Assembly (NCBI GenBank): GCA_035535315.1
Contig: DATLQD010000004.1
Coordinates: 1-54,033 of the forward strand
Direction: 5' to 3'
DNA from: DASQGA01 sp035535315
Lineage (GTDB): Bacteria; Actinomycetota; Thermoleophilia; Gaiellales; Gaiellaceae
DNA length: 54,033 bases
The notes below the pieces were generated by a model. That model was not told the origin of the DNA and ran no database searches. It saw only the letters and a program-made list of their open reading frames with translations. Below are positions 48,142 through 54,033 of this stretch, in pieces (within the stretch, counting starts at the first letter, position 1; the number at the start of each line of letters is the position of its first letter). The translations under genes were made by a program, and so were the position numbers.

Positions 48142-49327
48142 CGCCGGGTCGCGATCCCTCGCGCCGGCGTTCGTCGTCGCGACCGTCCTGGGTGCCGTTG
48201 CGGGCGCCCTCGGGCTCGCACTCGACCGCGCGGCGCTGACAGGGCTCGGGCTCGTGGTCGGGCTGTCGTTCGCAGGCGCGTTCGCGGCGACTCTCATCGT
48301 GCAGGAGCGCCGCCGCCACGTCGTCGCCGAGGACGAGCTCCAGGCGCAGGCAAGCTTCCTCGAGTCGCTGGTCGATTCGATTGCGGCTGTGTCCAGCTCG
48401 CACGAGCCGGGCGAGATCCTCGAACGGACGGCCGACGAGGCGCGACGCCTCTTCGACGCCGACGAGGTCCGGCTGACCCAGGAGGGCGAGGAGGCCGACA
48501 CACCGGCTCCAGGGGTCATGCGGGTCCGGCTCGCAATCCGCGGTGAGCCAATCGCCGTCCTCGTGCTCAAGCGGCGCGAGCCGTTTCGCCGCTGGGATGT
48601 CGTCCGCGCGTCGATGCTCGCCGACTTCGCCTCCCATGCCGTCGAGAACGCGCGTCTCGTCCTCGAGGCGCAGGAGCGCGAGGCGGACCGGCTGCGTCTG
48701 ACCGACCGCCTGATCAACGCGGAGCAAGACGAGCGGCGGCGCCTTTCCATCTGGCTGCACGACGGCCCGCTTTCGACGATGTCGGGCGTGGCGCTCATGC
48801 ACGACGCTGCGCTCGCCGCAATCGAGGACGGCCGCTACGAGGACGCTGCGAAGGTCGTCACGACTGCGCTCGCACGCGAGCGCGACACGATCCGCACGCT
48901 CCGCGACCTCTCCTTTGCGCTCGAGCCGCTCGTCCTCCGCGACCAGGGGTTCGAGGCGGCCGTGCAGGCGGTCGGCGAGCAGATCGAGGCGTCGCAGCGA
49001 ATCCGCGTCCTCGTCGACGTCCGGGATGGCGAGCGCCTGGCGGAGAAAGCCCAGGTCGAGCTCTACCAAATCATCCGCGAGTCCCTCGACCAGGCCGTCC
49101 AGCGAAAGCCGAAGGAGATCAAGGTGACGGTCGGCGCGGTCGAGGGCGGCGGCTACCGCCTCGAGGTCGCCGACGACGGCGTCGCGGAGCGGCGACGCGG
49201 GTCTATCGAGGACATCGAAGAGCGTGTCCGTGTCCTGAACGCACGCCTTAGCGTCGACCAGGGCGGTGATGGGGGCACGCGAATCGTCGTCGACCTGCCC
49301 GCTTACGTGGCCGCGGCCACGGGGTAG
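48101..49327 (+). CDS. Sensor histidine kinase with degenerate ATPase domain
   Basis: This protein of about 408 residues has one or two hydrophobic helices near the N-terminus (LAPAFVVATVLGAVAGALGLALD, LTGLGLVVGLSFAGAFAATL). A GAF-like or linker region follows, then the HisKA_3 phospho-acceptor EQDERRRLSIWLHDGPLSTM. The C-terminal ATPase domain is unusual. The N-box Asn is lost (IIRESLDQAV), DDGVA lacks the second Gly, and the Gly-rich G2 box is replaced by GSIEDIEERVRVL. It may bind ATP weakly, act mainly as a phosphatase, or depend on another kinase. The start overlaps the regulator gene by 41 bases. Confidence 0.85.
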   Translation: MQSRSRFAKRSSISAGSRSLAPAFVVATVLGAVAGALGLALDRAALTGLGLVVGLSFAGAFAATLIVQERRRHVVAEDELQAQASFLESLVDSIAAVSSSHEPGEILERTADEARRLFDADEVRLTQEGEEADTPAPGVMRVRLAIRGEPIAVLVLKRREPFRRWDVVRASMLADFASHAVENARLVLEAQEREADRLRLTDRLINAEQDERRRLSIWLHDGPLSTMSGVALMHDAALAAIEDGRYEDAAKVVTTALARERDTIRTLRDLSFALEPLVLRDQGFEAAVQAVGEQIEASQRIRVLVDVRDGERLAEKAQVELYQIIRESLDQAVQRKPKEIKVTVGAVEGGGYRLEVADDGVAERRRGSIEDIEERVRVLNARLSVDQGGDGGTRIVVDLPAYVAAATG

Positions 49328-49330
49328 TCT
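49325..49330 (+). promoter_or_regulatory. -10 element TAGTCT for the 65-residue gene
   Basis: TAGTCT lies 6 bases before the ATG at 49337, although the gene also follows the kinase by only 9 bases. Confidence 0.45.
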
Positions 49331-49336
49331 GCCCCG

Positions 49337-49534
49337 ATGGCCGACACCACGGGACATCTTCTCTTCGTCACGAAGCCGACCGGCTACGAACTGACCGAGC
49401 GGGATGGAGATCCGCCTGCGACCGGGTCGACGATCGAGCTCGACGACGTGGGCCGCTTCGAGGTCGTGAAGGTCGCCTCGTCGCCGCTACCGGGCGACAG
49501 CCGCCCCTGCGCCTACCTGCAACCCACCGCCTAG
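49337..49534 (+). CDS. Small conserved hypothetical protein (65 aa)
   Basis: The 65 residues form a small beta-rich unit: GHLLFVTKPTGYELTERDGDPPATGS, then IELDDVGRFEVVKVASSPLPGDSRPCAYLQ. It has no signal peptide and no known motif. Its own -10 TAGTCT 6 bases before the ATG suggests independent expression. The stop overlaps the convergent flavoprotein gene by 4 bases. Confidence 0.65.
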   Translation: MADTTGHLLFVTKPTGYELTERDGDPPATGSTIELDDVGRFEVVKVASSPLPGDSRPCAYLQPTA

Positions 49535-50601
49535 CCCAAGTCCAGTGCTGCGTCGGCGGCCCGCCGGCCCAGGACGAGTGCTGCGGCGAGCCCGCTCGAG
49601 TAGCCGCCCGTGGAGATGCCACCGGCGTCCGTGCCCGCGGCGAAGACGCTTCCGGCGACGCGGCCGCGCGTGTCCACTCTGAGCCCGCCCGTCGTCGTCG
49701 TAATACCCGCGACGACGTCGACGTCCGTCACACCTTGCCGGCGTCGAACAGGGCCGCCCACGGCCTCGGCGCGCGCGATCATCTCGGCGACCGTGCGGTC
49801 CCGAACGCGCTCGCCAAGCGCCTCGTCCGGCACCGAATAGGTGGCACGTGCGTTCGGCTGGTGAGCGGTCCACTGGACGGCGTCGGTCTCGGACCACGTG
49901 CGGGTCGCATACTCCTCCCCGGTCTCGCTCCTGACCCTCGCGACGCGGGCATAGAGCTGCGCCAGGCCTACGAACTCGCCGGGCGCGATCCTGGCCGGAG
50001 GCGCCGGGAGGTTTCGGCCGTAGAACTCGTCCATCCCGCCTGAGAGAGCCCCCCCGGCCTCCAGACCGAGCCGGAGCCCGTCGCCCGAGCTCCACGGGTT
50101 CGCGCGGAGGACGAGCGCGTCGGCCTCCGGGGTCACATGACGGCGTACGAGGTCCCGGTCGCCCTGGAATCCGCCCGTCGCCAGCAGCAAAGGCGTGCCG
50201 TCGGGGAGCTCGCGAAGGGGCTCCCCGAGCCGGACCTCGCCGGCTCGTGCAGCCAGGAGGTCGGTGAGCCCGCCGGGATCGAAGCGGAGCCCTATCGTCA
50301 GCAGGTTTGCGGTCTCCCGCTCGCGCACCGGCGCGCCAAGCGACTCGAGCCAGGCGAGATCCTCGTCGAGCCGCTCCCAGACGAGCCCCTGCAGGTCCTG
50401 GTCGCCGGCCGGGCACTCGGCCCGGAAGCGCTCCCACTCCCGGTAGCGCCACACGAAGCCGCTCGAGAGCCGCATCGAGCCCCCGGCGCGGTCTCCCTTC
50501 TCGAGGACGCGCACCGATGCCCCCCGCTCCGTCGCCTGCACCGCAGCGACGAGGCCGGCCATGCCGGCTCCGGCTACCACGAGATCGTAGCGGCGCGCCA
50601 C
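49531..50601 (-). CDS. FAD-binding oxidoreductase (fumarate reductase/ketosteroid dehydrogenase-like flavoprotein)
   Basis: This 356-residue flavoprotein has the dinucleotide motif YDLVVAGAGMAGLVAAVQATERGASVRVLEKGDRAGGSMRLSSG. A long substrate domain leads to the C-terminal FAD motif GRVAGSVFAAGTDAGGISTGGYSSGLAAALVLGRRAA. The overall pattern fits FAD_binding_2 proteins (fumarate reductase, 3-ketosteroid dehydrogenase). The family is often 450-550 residues, so this one is short. It begins 10 bases after the VOC gene on the same strand. Confidence 0.85.
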   Translation of the reverse strand: MARRYDLVVAGAGMAGLVAAVQATERGASVRVLEKGDRAGGSMRLSSGFVWRYREWERFRAECPAGDQDLQGLVWERLDEDLAWLESLGAPVRERETANLLTIGLRFDPGGLTDLLAARAGEVRLGEPLRELPDGTPLLLATGGFQGDRDLVRRHVTPEADALVLRANPWSSGDGLRLGLEAGGALSGGMDEFYGRNLPAPPARIAPGEFVGLAQLYARVARVRSETGEEYATRTWSETDAVQWTAHQPNARATYSVPDEALGERVRDRTVAEMIARAEAVGGPVRRRQGVTDVDVVAGITTTTGGLRVDTRGRVAGSVFAAGTDAGGISTGGYSSGLAAALVLGRRAADAALDLG

Positions 50602-50611
50602 GCCGCGTCCG

Positions 50612-51307
50612 TCAGACGAGCGAGAAGCTCGCCTTGTGCTCCACGTACTCGATCTTCACGCGCTCGGGGCCCCAGACGAAGAGCGCGTATGTGTTCGCGG
50701 CGTCGACGACGTCGGCGATCTCGAGGCCGAGCTCGTTCGCCTCGCGAATGTGCTCCTCGGCGGAGTCGACGAGGACGGCCAGGTGGTTCAGGAGCGGTCG
50801 TTCGACCTCTTCGGCCTGGCCGCGATGGAACTCGACGAACGCGCCGCCTGCCTCGACGCGAGGTAAACCATCCGCGCTTGCGCTCGCGGGACGGAAGCCG
50901 AGCGTCTGGTAGGCAAGCGCGGTCTCCTCCGGTACCCGGGAAAAGAGCGCCACGTGATCGAAGTCGTAATCGACCTCGGTTGGGGCTTCCACGAGCCCGA
51001 TCCGAAGCCCTTCCGAGACGTCGACGAAGATCGATCCGTCATTGGCGGTCTCCGCCCCGTCGGGGAGCGCCGCGGCGGCCGCCGAGAGGTCGGTGACCCG
51101 CAAGGCCACATGCTTGAGAGCGCCGCGCTCGCGCGGGCCCTCCTCCGCGAAGAGCGTCAGCTTCCCGCGGCGAGCGTCGGATCCGATCAGCGTGAACTTC
51201 TCCGTCCGCTCGATCACGTGCATCCCGAGATGACGCGTGGCGAAGTTCGAGATCAGGTCGCGGTCCTCCACCCAGAGCGCGATGTGGTCGAGTGTCTTCA
51301 CATCCAT
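50612..51307 (-). CDS. VOC (glyoxalase/dioxygenase) family protein
   Basis: The 231 residues contain two VOC half-modules. The first reads LDHIALWVEDRDLISNFATRHLGMHVIERT; the second begins FDHVALFSRVPEETALAYQTLGFRPAS and ends with VEFHRGQAEEVERPLLNHLAVLVDS and VKIEYVEHK. The His and Glu residues (LDHIAL, NHLAV, KIEYVE) would suit a divalent-metal site, as in extradiol dioxygenases and glyoxalases. Substrate unknown. The ATG at 51307 has TAGTTT 7 bases upstream. It is co-transcribed with the flavoprotein. Confidence 0.85.
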   Translation of the reverse strand: MDVKTLDHIALWVEDRDLISNFATRHLGMHVIERTEKFTLIGSDARRGKLTLFAEEGPRERGALKHVALRVTDLSAAAAALPDGAETANDGSIFVDVSEGLRIGLVEAPTEVDYDFDHVALFSRVPEETALAYQTLGFRPASASADGLPRVEAGGAFVEFHRGQAEEVERPLLNHLAVLVDSAEEHIREANELGLEIADVVDAANTYALFVWGPERVKIEYVEHKASFSLV

Positions 51308-51314
51308 GTGCGCA

Positions 51315-51320
51315 AAACTA
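51315..51320 (-). promoter_or_regulatory. -10 element TAGTTT for the VOC-flavoprotein operon
   Basis: TAGTTT lies 7 bases before the ATG at 51307. Confidence 0.5.
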
Positions 51321-51363
51321 CCCGCACGCATGGAACCCATGCGCCCGGGGGAGACTTTTCTCC

Positions 51364-51726
51364 ATGGGACGCCGCAAAGTCCGCGTACTCGTGCTCGCCG
51401 CACGACAGCCCGGCTTCTCCGAGCTCCTGGAGCACGCGGGGTTCGACGTGGAGATGCGAACGCAGCCGCTCTCAGGCAGCGAGCAGGTCGCTGCGGATGT
51501 CGCGGTCGTCTTCCGTGGCCGCCTGATCGGCCGAAACCAGGCGCCGGCGCTCGTCGAGCGCGCCATCCCGGTCATCGAGGTGCTGACAGCCGAGCCGCAA
51601 AGCGCCTCGACCGCGGCATGGATCCGACTCTCGAACAGGATTACGAAACCTGACCTTGCCCAGGTCGTGCGGGCAGTCGCCGACTGGGCGGAGATGCGCG
51701 CTCGGGCGACCGAAGTCGCTGCTTAG
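51364..51726 (+). CDS. Receiver-like small protein lacking the phospho-site (120 aa)
   Basis: The 120 residues alternate strands and helices in the order of a CheY-like receiver: VRVLVLAA, helix, FDVEMRT, DVAVVFRGRLIG, PVIEVLTA, then RITKPDLAQVVRAVADWAE with the Lys-Pro turn and last helix. The acceptor Asp at the end of strand 3 is replaced (AVVFRG), so it would not be phosphorylated; it might bind a partner or a ligand. The ATG at 51364 was chosen since the longer frame adds a Cys/His-rich, unlikely extension. It diverges from the VOC gene. Confidence 0.65.
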   Translation: MGRRKVRVLVLAARQPGFSELLEHAGFDVEMRTQPLSGSEQVAADVAVVFRGRLIGRNQAPALVERAIPVIEVLTAEPQSASTAAWIRLSNRITKPDLAQVVRAVADWAEMRARATEVAA

Positions 51727-51829
51727 CGAGGTCCAACTCAAAGGTAGGGATAACCCCCTGGCGGCCGCGGCGGTACGCAGGAATGTTTCCGGCACTAGCT
51801 CGTTAACCCGGGAAACCCGAAAAAGCTTG

Positions 51830-51835
51830 AGGAGG
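51830..51835 (+). promoter_or_regulatory. Shine-Dalgarno AGGAGG of the DHA2 exporter gene
   Basis: AGGAGG lies 8 bases before the ATG at 51844 but only 2 before a GTG at 51838, favouring the ATG. Confidence 0.65.
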
Positions 51836-51843
51836 ACGTGCCA

Positions 51844-53283
51844 ATGACACCCGACCCGAAGCGATGGAAGGCGCTCGCCGTGCTCGGCATCGCATACCTG
51901 ATGGTCGTGCTCGACGTCTCGATCGTGAACGTCGCACTCCCATCCATCCAGACAGACTTGAACTTCTCACCGGAGAACCTCCAGTGGGTCATCAGCGGTT
52001 ACGCCCTGACCTTCGGAGGCCTTCTCTTGCTCGGCGGCCGGATGGGTGACCTACTAGGACGCCGGAGGCTCTTCATGATCGGCCTCGGGCTCTTTGCAGT
52101 CACCTCGCTCGTGGCAGCCCTGTCGGTCTCGTCGGAGATGCTCATCGTCGCGCGGCTCCTACAGGGAGCGGCTGGGGCGATTCTCTCTCCCTCGGTGTTC
52201 TCGATCACCTTGGTCACCTTCGAGGAGGGGGCCGAGCGGAACAAGGCACTCGGCATCCTGGGCGGCATCGCCGGCTCTGGTGCCGCGATCGGCGTCCTCG
52301 CGGGCGGCGTGCTCACCGAGTACGCCGGCTGGGAGTGGATCTTCCTGGTCAACGTCCCGATCGGGATCGCGACGCTCTTCTTCGTACCGCGCTACGTCCG
52401 TGAGAGCCGGGCGACCAACCTCACCCGGCACTTCGACGCCGCGGGAGCGACGACCGTCACCGCCGGCCTCATGTTCCTCGTCTACGGCCTCACGCAGTCG
52501 ACGAACAACGGGTGGACGTCCTGGCAGACGATCGGCGCGCTCAGCGCCGCCGCCGTCCTGATCGCCACGTTCGTCTTCGTCGAGGCGCGCTCGCGGTCGC
52601 CGCTCGTCCCGCTCAGCTTCTTCCGGAAGCGGACCCCGACGGGCGCGAACATCATCGGCTTCGGCCTCGGGACGATCATCTTCGGCGTGTTCTTCATGCT
52701 CTCGCTCTACATGCAGCAGGTGCTCGGCTACTCGGCCATGCAGACGGGAGTCGGCTATCTCGCCGTCGCCCTGACCGCCGTCGCCGCCGCAGGCGCCTCG
52801 CAAGCGCTCGTGACGAAGGTCGGCGTGAAGCCGGTGCTGATCGTTGGCATGGTGCTCCTCGGGCTCGGGCTCGCCTTCTTCAGCCAGGTCTCTGTCGGAG
52901 GCTCGTACGTGGCCGACCTCTTGCCCGGGTTCCTTCTGATCGGCGTCGGAATGGGCTTCTCCTTCGTCCCGATCTCGATCGCTGCGCTAGCCGGGATCAC
53001 GAGCACTGAGGCCGGCCTCGCTTCAGGGCTGATCAACACCTCGCAGCAGATCGGCGGGGCGCTCGGGATCGCGATTCTCGCAACGGTCTCGACGACCCGG
53101 ACCGACAGTCTGCTGGCCAGCGGAAGCGACCGGGCAGCGGCCCTGACCGGCGGCTTCAGCATCGCCTTCTGGGTCGCTGCGGCGTTCGCAGTCGTCTCGC
53201 TCGTCGCGACGATCGTGCTCCTTCGCCGGGACGACCTGACGGCCGTCGAAGAAGAGCAGGAGCCGCTCGCCGCCGCGGCGTAG
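51844..53283 (+). CDS. DHA2-family (EmrB/QacA) MFS drug exporter
   Basis: This 479-residue transporter has about 14 membrane helices. Typical DHA2 motifs are YLMVVLDVSIVNVALPSIQTDL (helix 1), GRMGDLLGRRRLFMIGL (motif A), ARLLQGAAGAILSPSVFSI (motif B and helix 4) and GSGAAIGVLAGGVLTEYAGWEWIFLVNVPIG (motif C, antiporter type). It would export hydrophobic drugs or metabolites by proton antiport. It ends just before a strong terminator and is probably monocistronic. No adjacent TetR or MarR gene was seen; the HxlR gene lies far upstream. Confidence 0.93.
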   Translation: MTPDPKRWKALAVLGIAYLMVVLDVSIVNVALPSIQTDLNFSPENLQWVISGYALTFGGLLLLGGRMGDLLGRRRLFMIGLGLFAVTSLVAALSVSSEMLIVARLLQGAAGAILSPSVFSITLVTFEEGAERNKALGILGGIAGSGAAIGVLAGGVLTEYAGWEWIFLVNVPIGIATLFFVPRYVRESRATNLTRHFDAAGATTVTAGLMFLVYGLTQSTNNGWTSWQTIGALSAAAVLIATFVFVEARSRSPLVPLSFFRKRTPTGANIIGFGLGTIIFGVFFMLSLYMQQVLGYSAMQTGVGYLAVALTAVAAAGASQALVTKVGVKPVLIVGMVLLGLGLAFFSQVSVGGSYVADLLPGFLLIGVGMGFSFVPISIAALAGITSTEAGLASGLINTSQQIGGALGIAILATVSTTRTDSLLASGSDRAAALTGGFSIAFWVAAAFAVVSLVATIVLLRRDDLTAVEEEQEPLAAAA

Positions 53284-53297
53284 GCGGACCAGCCACG

Positions 53298-53331
53298 ACC
53301 ACGGGCCCGTCGCCGCACGGGCCCGTGGTTT
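53298..53331. terminator. Strong bidirectional terminator
   Basis: A perfect 13-bp stem (arms 53298-53310 and 53317-53329, including ACGGGCCCGT) with loop CGCCGC is followed by TT. It separates the DHA2 exporter from the convergent phosphotransferase gene. Confidence 0.8.
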
Positions 53332-53355
53332 CCTCGCCCGTAAGCAGCGCTCCGC

Positions 53356-54033
53356 TCAGTCGGCGCGTTGCACGTCTTCGAGCAGTAGCTCGAACCCGGA
53401 GCCTTCGAACTCGGCGACGGCCCGCTCGTACTTCTCCATCCCCCACTCCCAGAAGTCGAAGTCGATCTCGGAGACGCCGTCCTGGATCGACGCCCAGAGC
53501 GTCCAGCCGTACTTCGACATGAGTCCCCAGAGCCGAGCGCGGGCCACCTTGTTGCGGAGGAGGCGCCCGTAGTAGTGGGTGACCAGCTCGTCGAGTTGCT
53601 CCAGCGAAAGGTTCGACTCGCTCCAGACGTTCCCGAGCTCGAAGCAGGCATCGTTGTTCCCCGAGTATTCGTAGTCGATGAGGCGGAAGGCGCCGCCGAC
53701 GTCGATGAAGTTCTCGGCGAGGAGGTCGTTGTTGCACGGGACTGTGCCCTCGTCGCGGACGGCCATGGCCTCCTCGATTGCTCGCACCTGCGGCTCGAAC
53801 TCGAGGTAGCGCTCCGGAAGTCGAAGGCCCCGCTCCTGCACGATTCCGAGATAGCGTCGCTGGATGTCGAACATGTAGAAGTCATCGCGAAACCGTCGCG
53901 CGCCGTGGAGCTGCCGGCAGGCTGCGGCAGCGAGATCGAGCTTGTCGCCGCGCCGGAGATCCTCGGCGGTCTGGGTCGTACCCTCGATGAACTCGAGCAC
54001 GAGCACCGACTGCTCGGGCAGGTAGGCGACCAC
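53356..54033 (-). CDS. Phosphotransferase/choline kinase-like protein (C-terminal part, cut by window edge)
   Basis: The visible 225 residues are the C-terminal lobe of an APH/choline-kinase-like fold. The catalytic loop is VPCNNDLLAENFI, in which Asn replaces the usual His before the catalytic Asp. The Mg loop is RLIDYEYSGNNDACFELGN, as in choline and ethanolamine kinases. Helices with LEQLDELVTHYYGRLLRN and DFDFWEWGMEKYERAV complete the lobe. It probably phosphorylates a small alcohol or amine such as choline or thiamine. The 5' end lies beyond the window. Confidence 0.88.
   Translation of the reverse strand: MVAYLPEQSVLVLEFIEGTTQTAEDLRRGDKLDLAAAACRQLHGARRFRDDFYMFDIQRRYLGIVQERGLRLPERYLEFEPQVRAIEEAMAVRDEGTVPCNNDLLAENFIDVGGAFRLIDYEYSGNNDACFELGNVWSESNLSLEQLDELVTHYYGRLLRNKVARARLWGLMSKYGWTLWASIQDGVSEIDFDFWEWGMEKYERAVAEFEGSGFELLLEDVQRAD

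Noticed and set aside
1..54033. Mobile elements, CRISPR arrays, phage or defence islands
   Set aside because: No transposase, integrase, terminal inverted repeats, spaced repeats or known defence genes were seen; base composition looks uniform by eye.

Overview
This window comes from a GC-rich actinobacterial chromosome. The Soj-type ParA, the RpoD-like sigma factor, the Lhr and Nei2-type repair genes, the CysO/CysM/Mec sulfur system, the many GTG starts and the leaderless promoters all fit Actinomycetota. The mix of small conserved proteins of unknown function suggests a Thermoleophilia-like lineage (Gaiellales or Solirubrobacterales); that placement is inference. The window is almost fully coding. 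No rRNA, tRNA, CRISPR array, insertion sequence or prophage was recognised, and no gene-free gap exceeds about 215 bases.

Layout. 1-3243: a partial DapA-family gene diverges from a leucine-catabolism pair (LiuC-like hydratase and biotin carboxylase/BCCP), followed by a membrane protein. 3342-8421: DJ-1/PfpI protein, SCP2 protein, Fsr-like exporter, leucyl aminopeptidase and acyl-CoA dehydrogenase. 8425-12372 (minus): MFS exporter, meaB, threonine ammonia-lyase and GNAT; the enzymes fit threonine to propionyl-CoA to methylmalonyl-CoA flux. 12433-16833: hisC-like, LON-domain protein, small proteins, GNAT and ggt. 17029-19192: an orphan parA overlapping an ftsZ with a long N-terminal extension. 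19309-20489: speB-like ureohydrolase and a small gene. 20580-27016: lhr, nei, an unknown 420-residue protein and a 58-residue membrane protein in one run. 27228-32680: HhH-GPD protein, CHRD-like lipoprotein, flavoenzyme, acyl-CoA dehydrogenase, and an ECF sigma factor with a membrane-anchored propeller. 32771-37595: amidohydrolase, an XRE-TPR regulator diverging from a 26-codon secreted-type peptide gene with its own ribosome site and terminator, HxlR and an M20 peptidase. 37720-39903: primary-type sigma factor and TPR protein. 39966-43107: rhodanese-ThiF protein, a CysO::CysM fusion, a Mec-type JAMM protease and a lipoprotein. 43104-54033: cupredoxin, pterin dehydratase, secreted protein, cupin, CNNM transporter, nagA, a two-component pair, flavoprotein, VOC protein, a receiver-like protein, a DHA2 exporter and a partial kinase-like phosphotransferase.

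Three systems stand out. First, the XRE-TPR regulator plus tiny exported peptide (34309-35865) has the architecture of an RRNPP peptide quorum-sensing cassette, known mainly from Firmicutes. Second, the sulfur carrier CysO is fused in frame to CysM, so its Gly-Gly tail is internal, and a JAMM protease that could release it is encoded next door. Third, parA and ftsZ are overlapping genes with no parB in the window. In addition, at least 19 genes carry a TANNNT element only 6-8 bases before the start codon, so leaderless transcription appears to be the default for genes that begin a transcript here.
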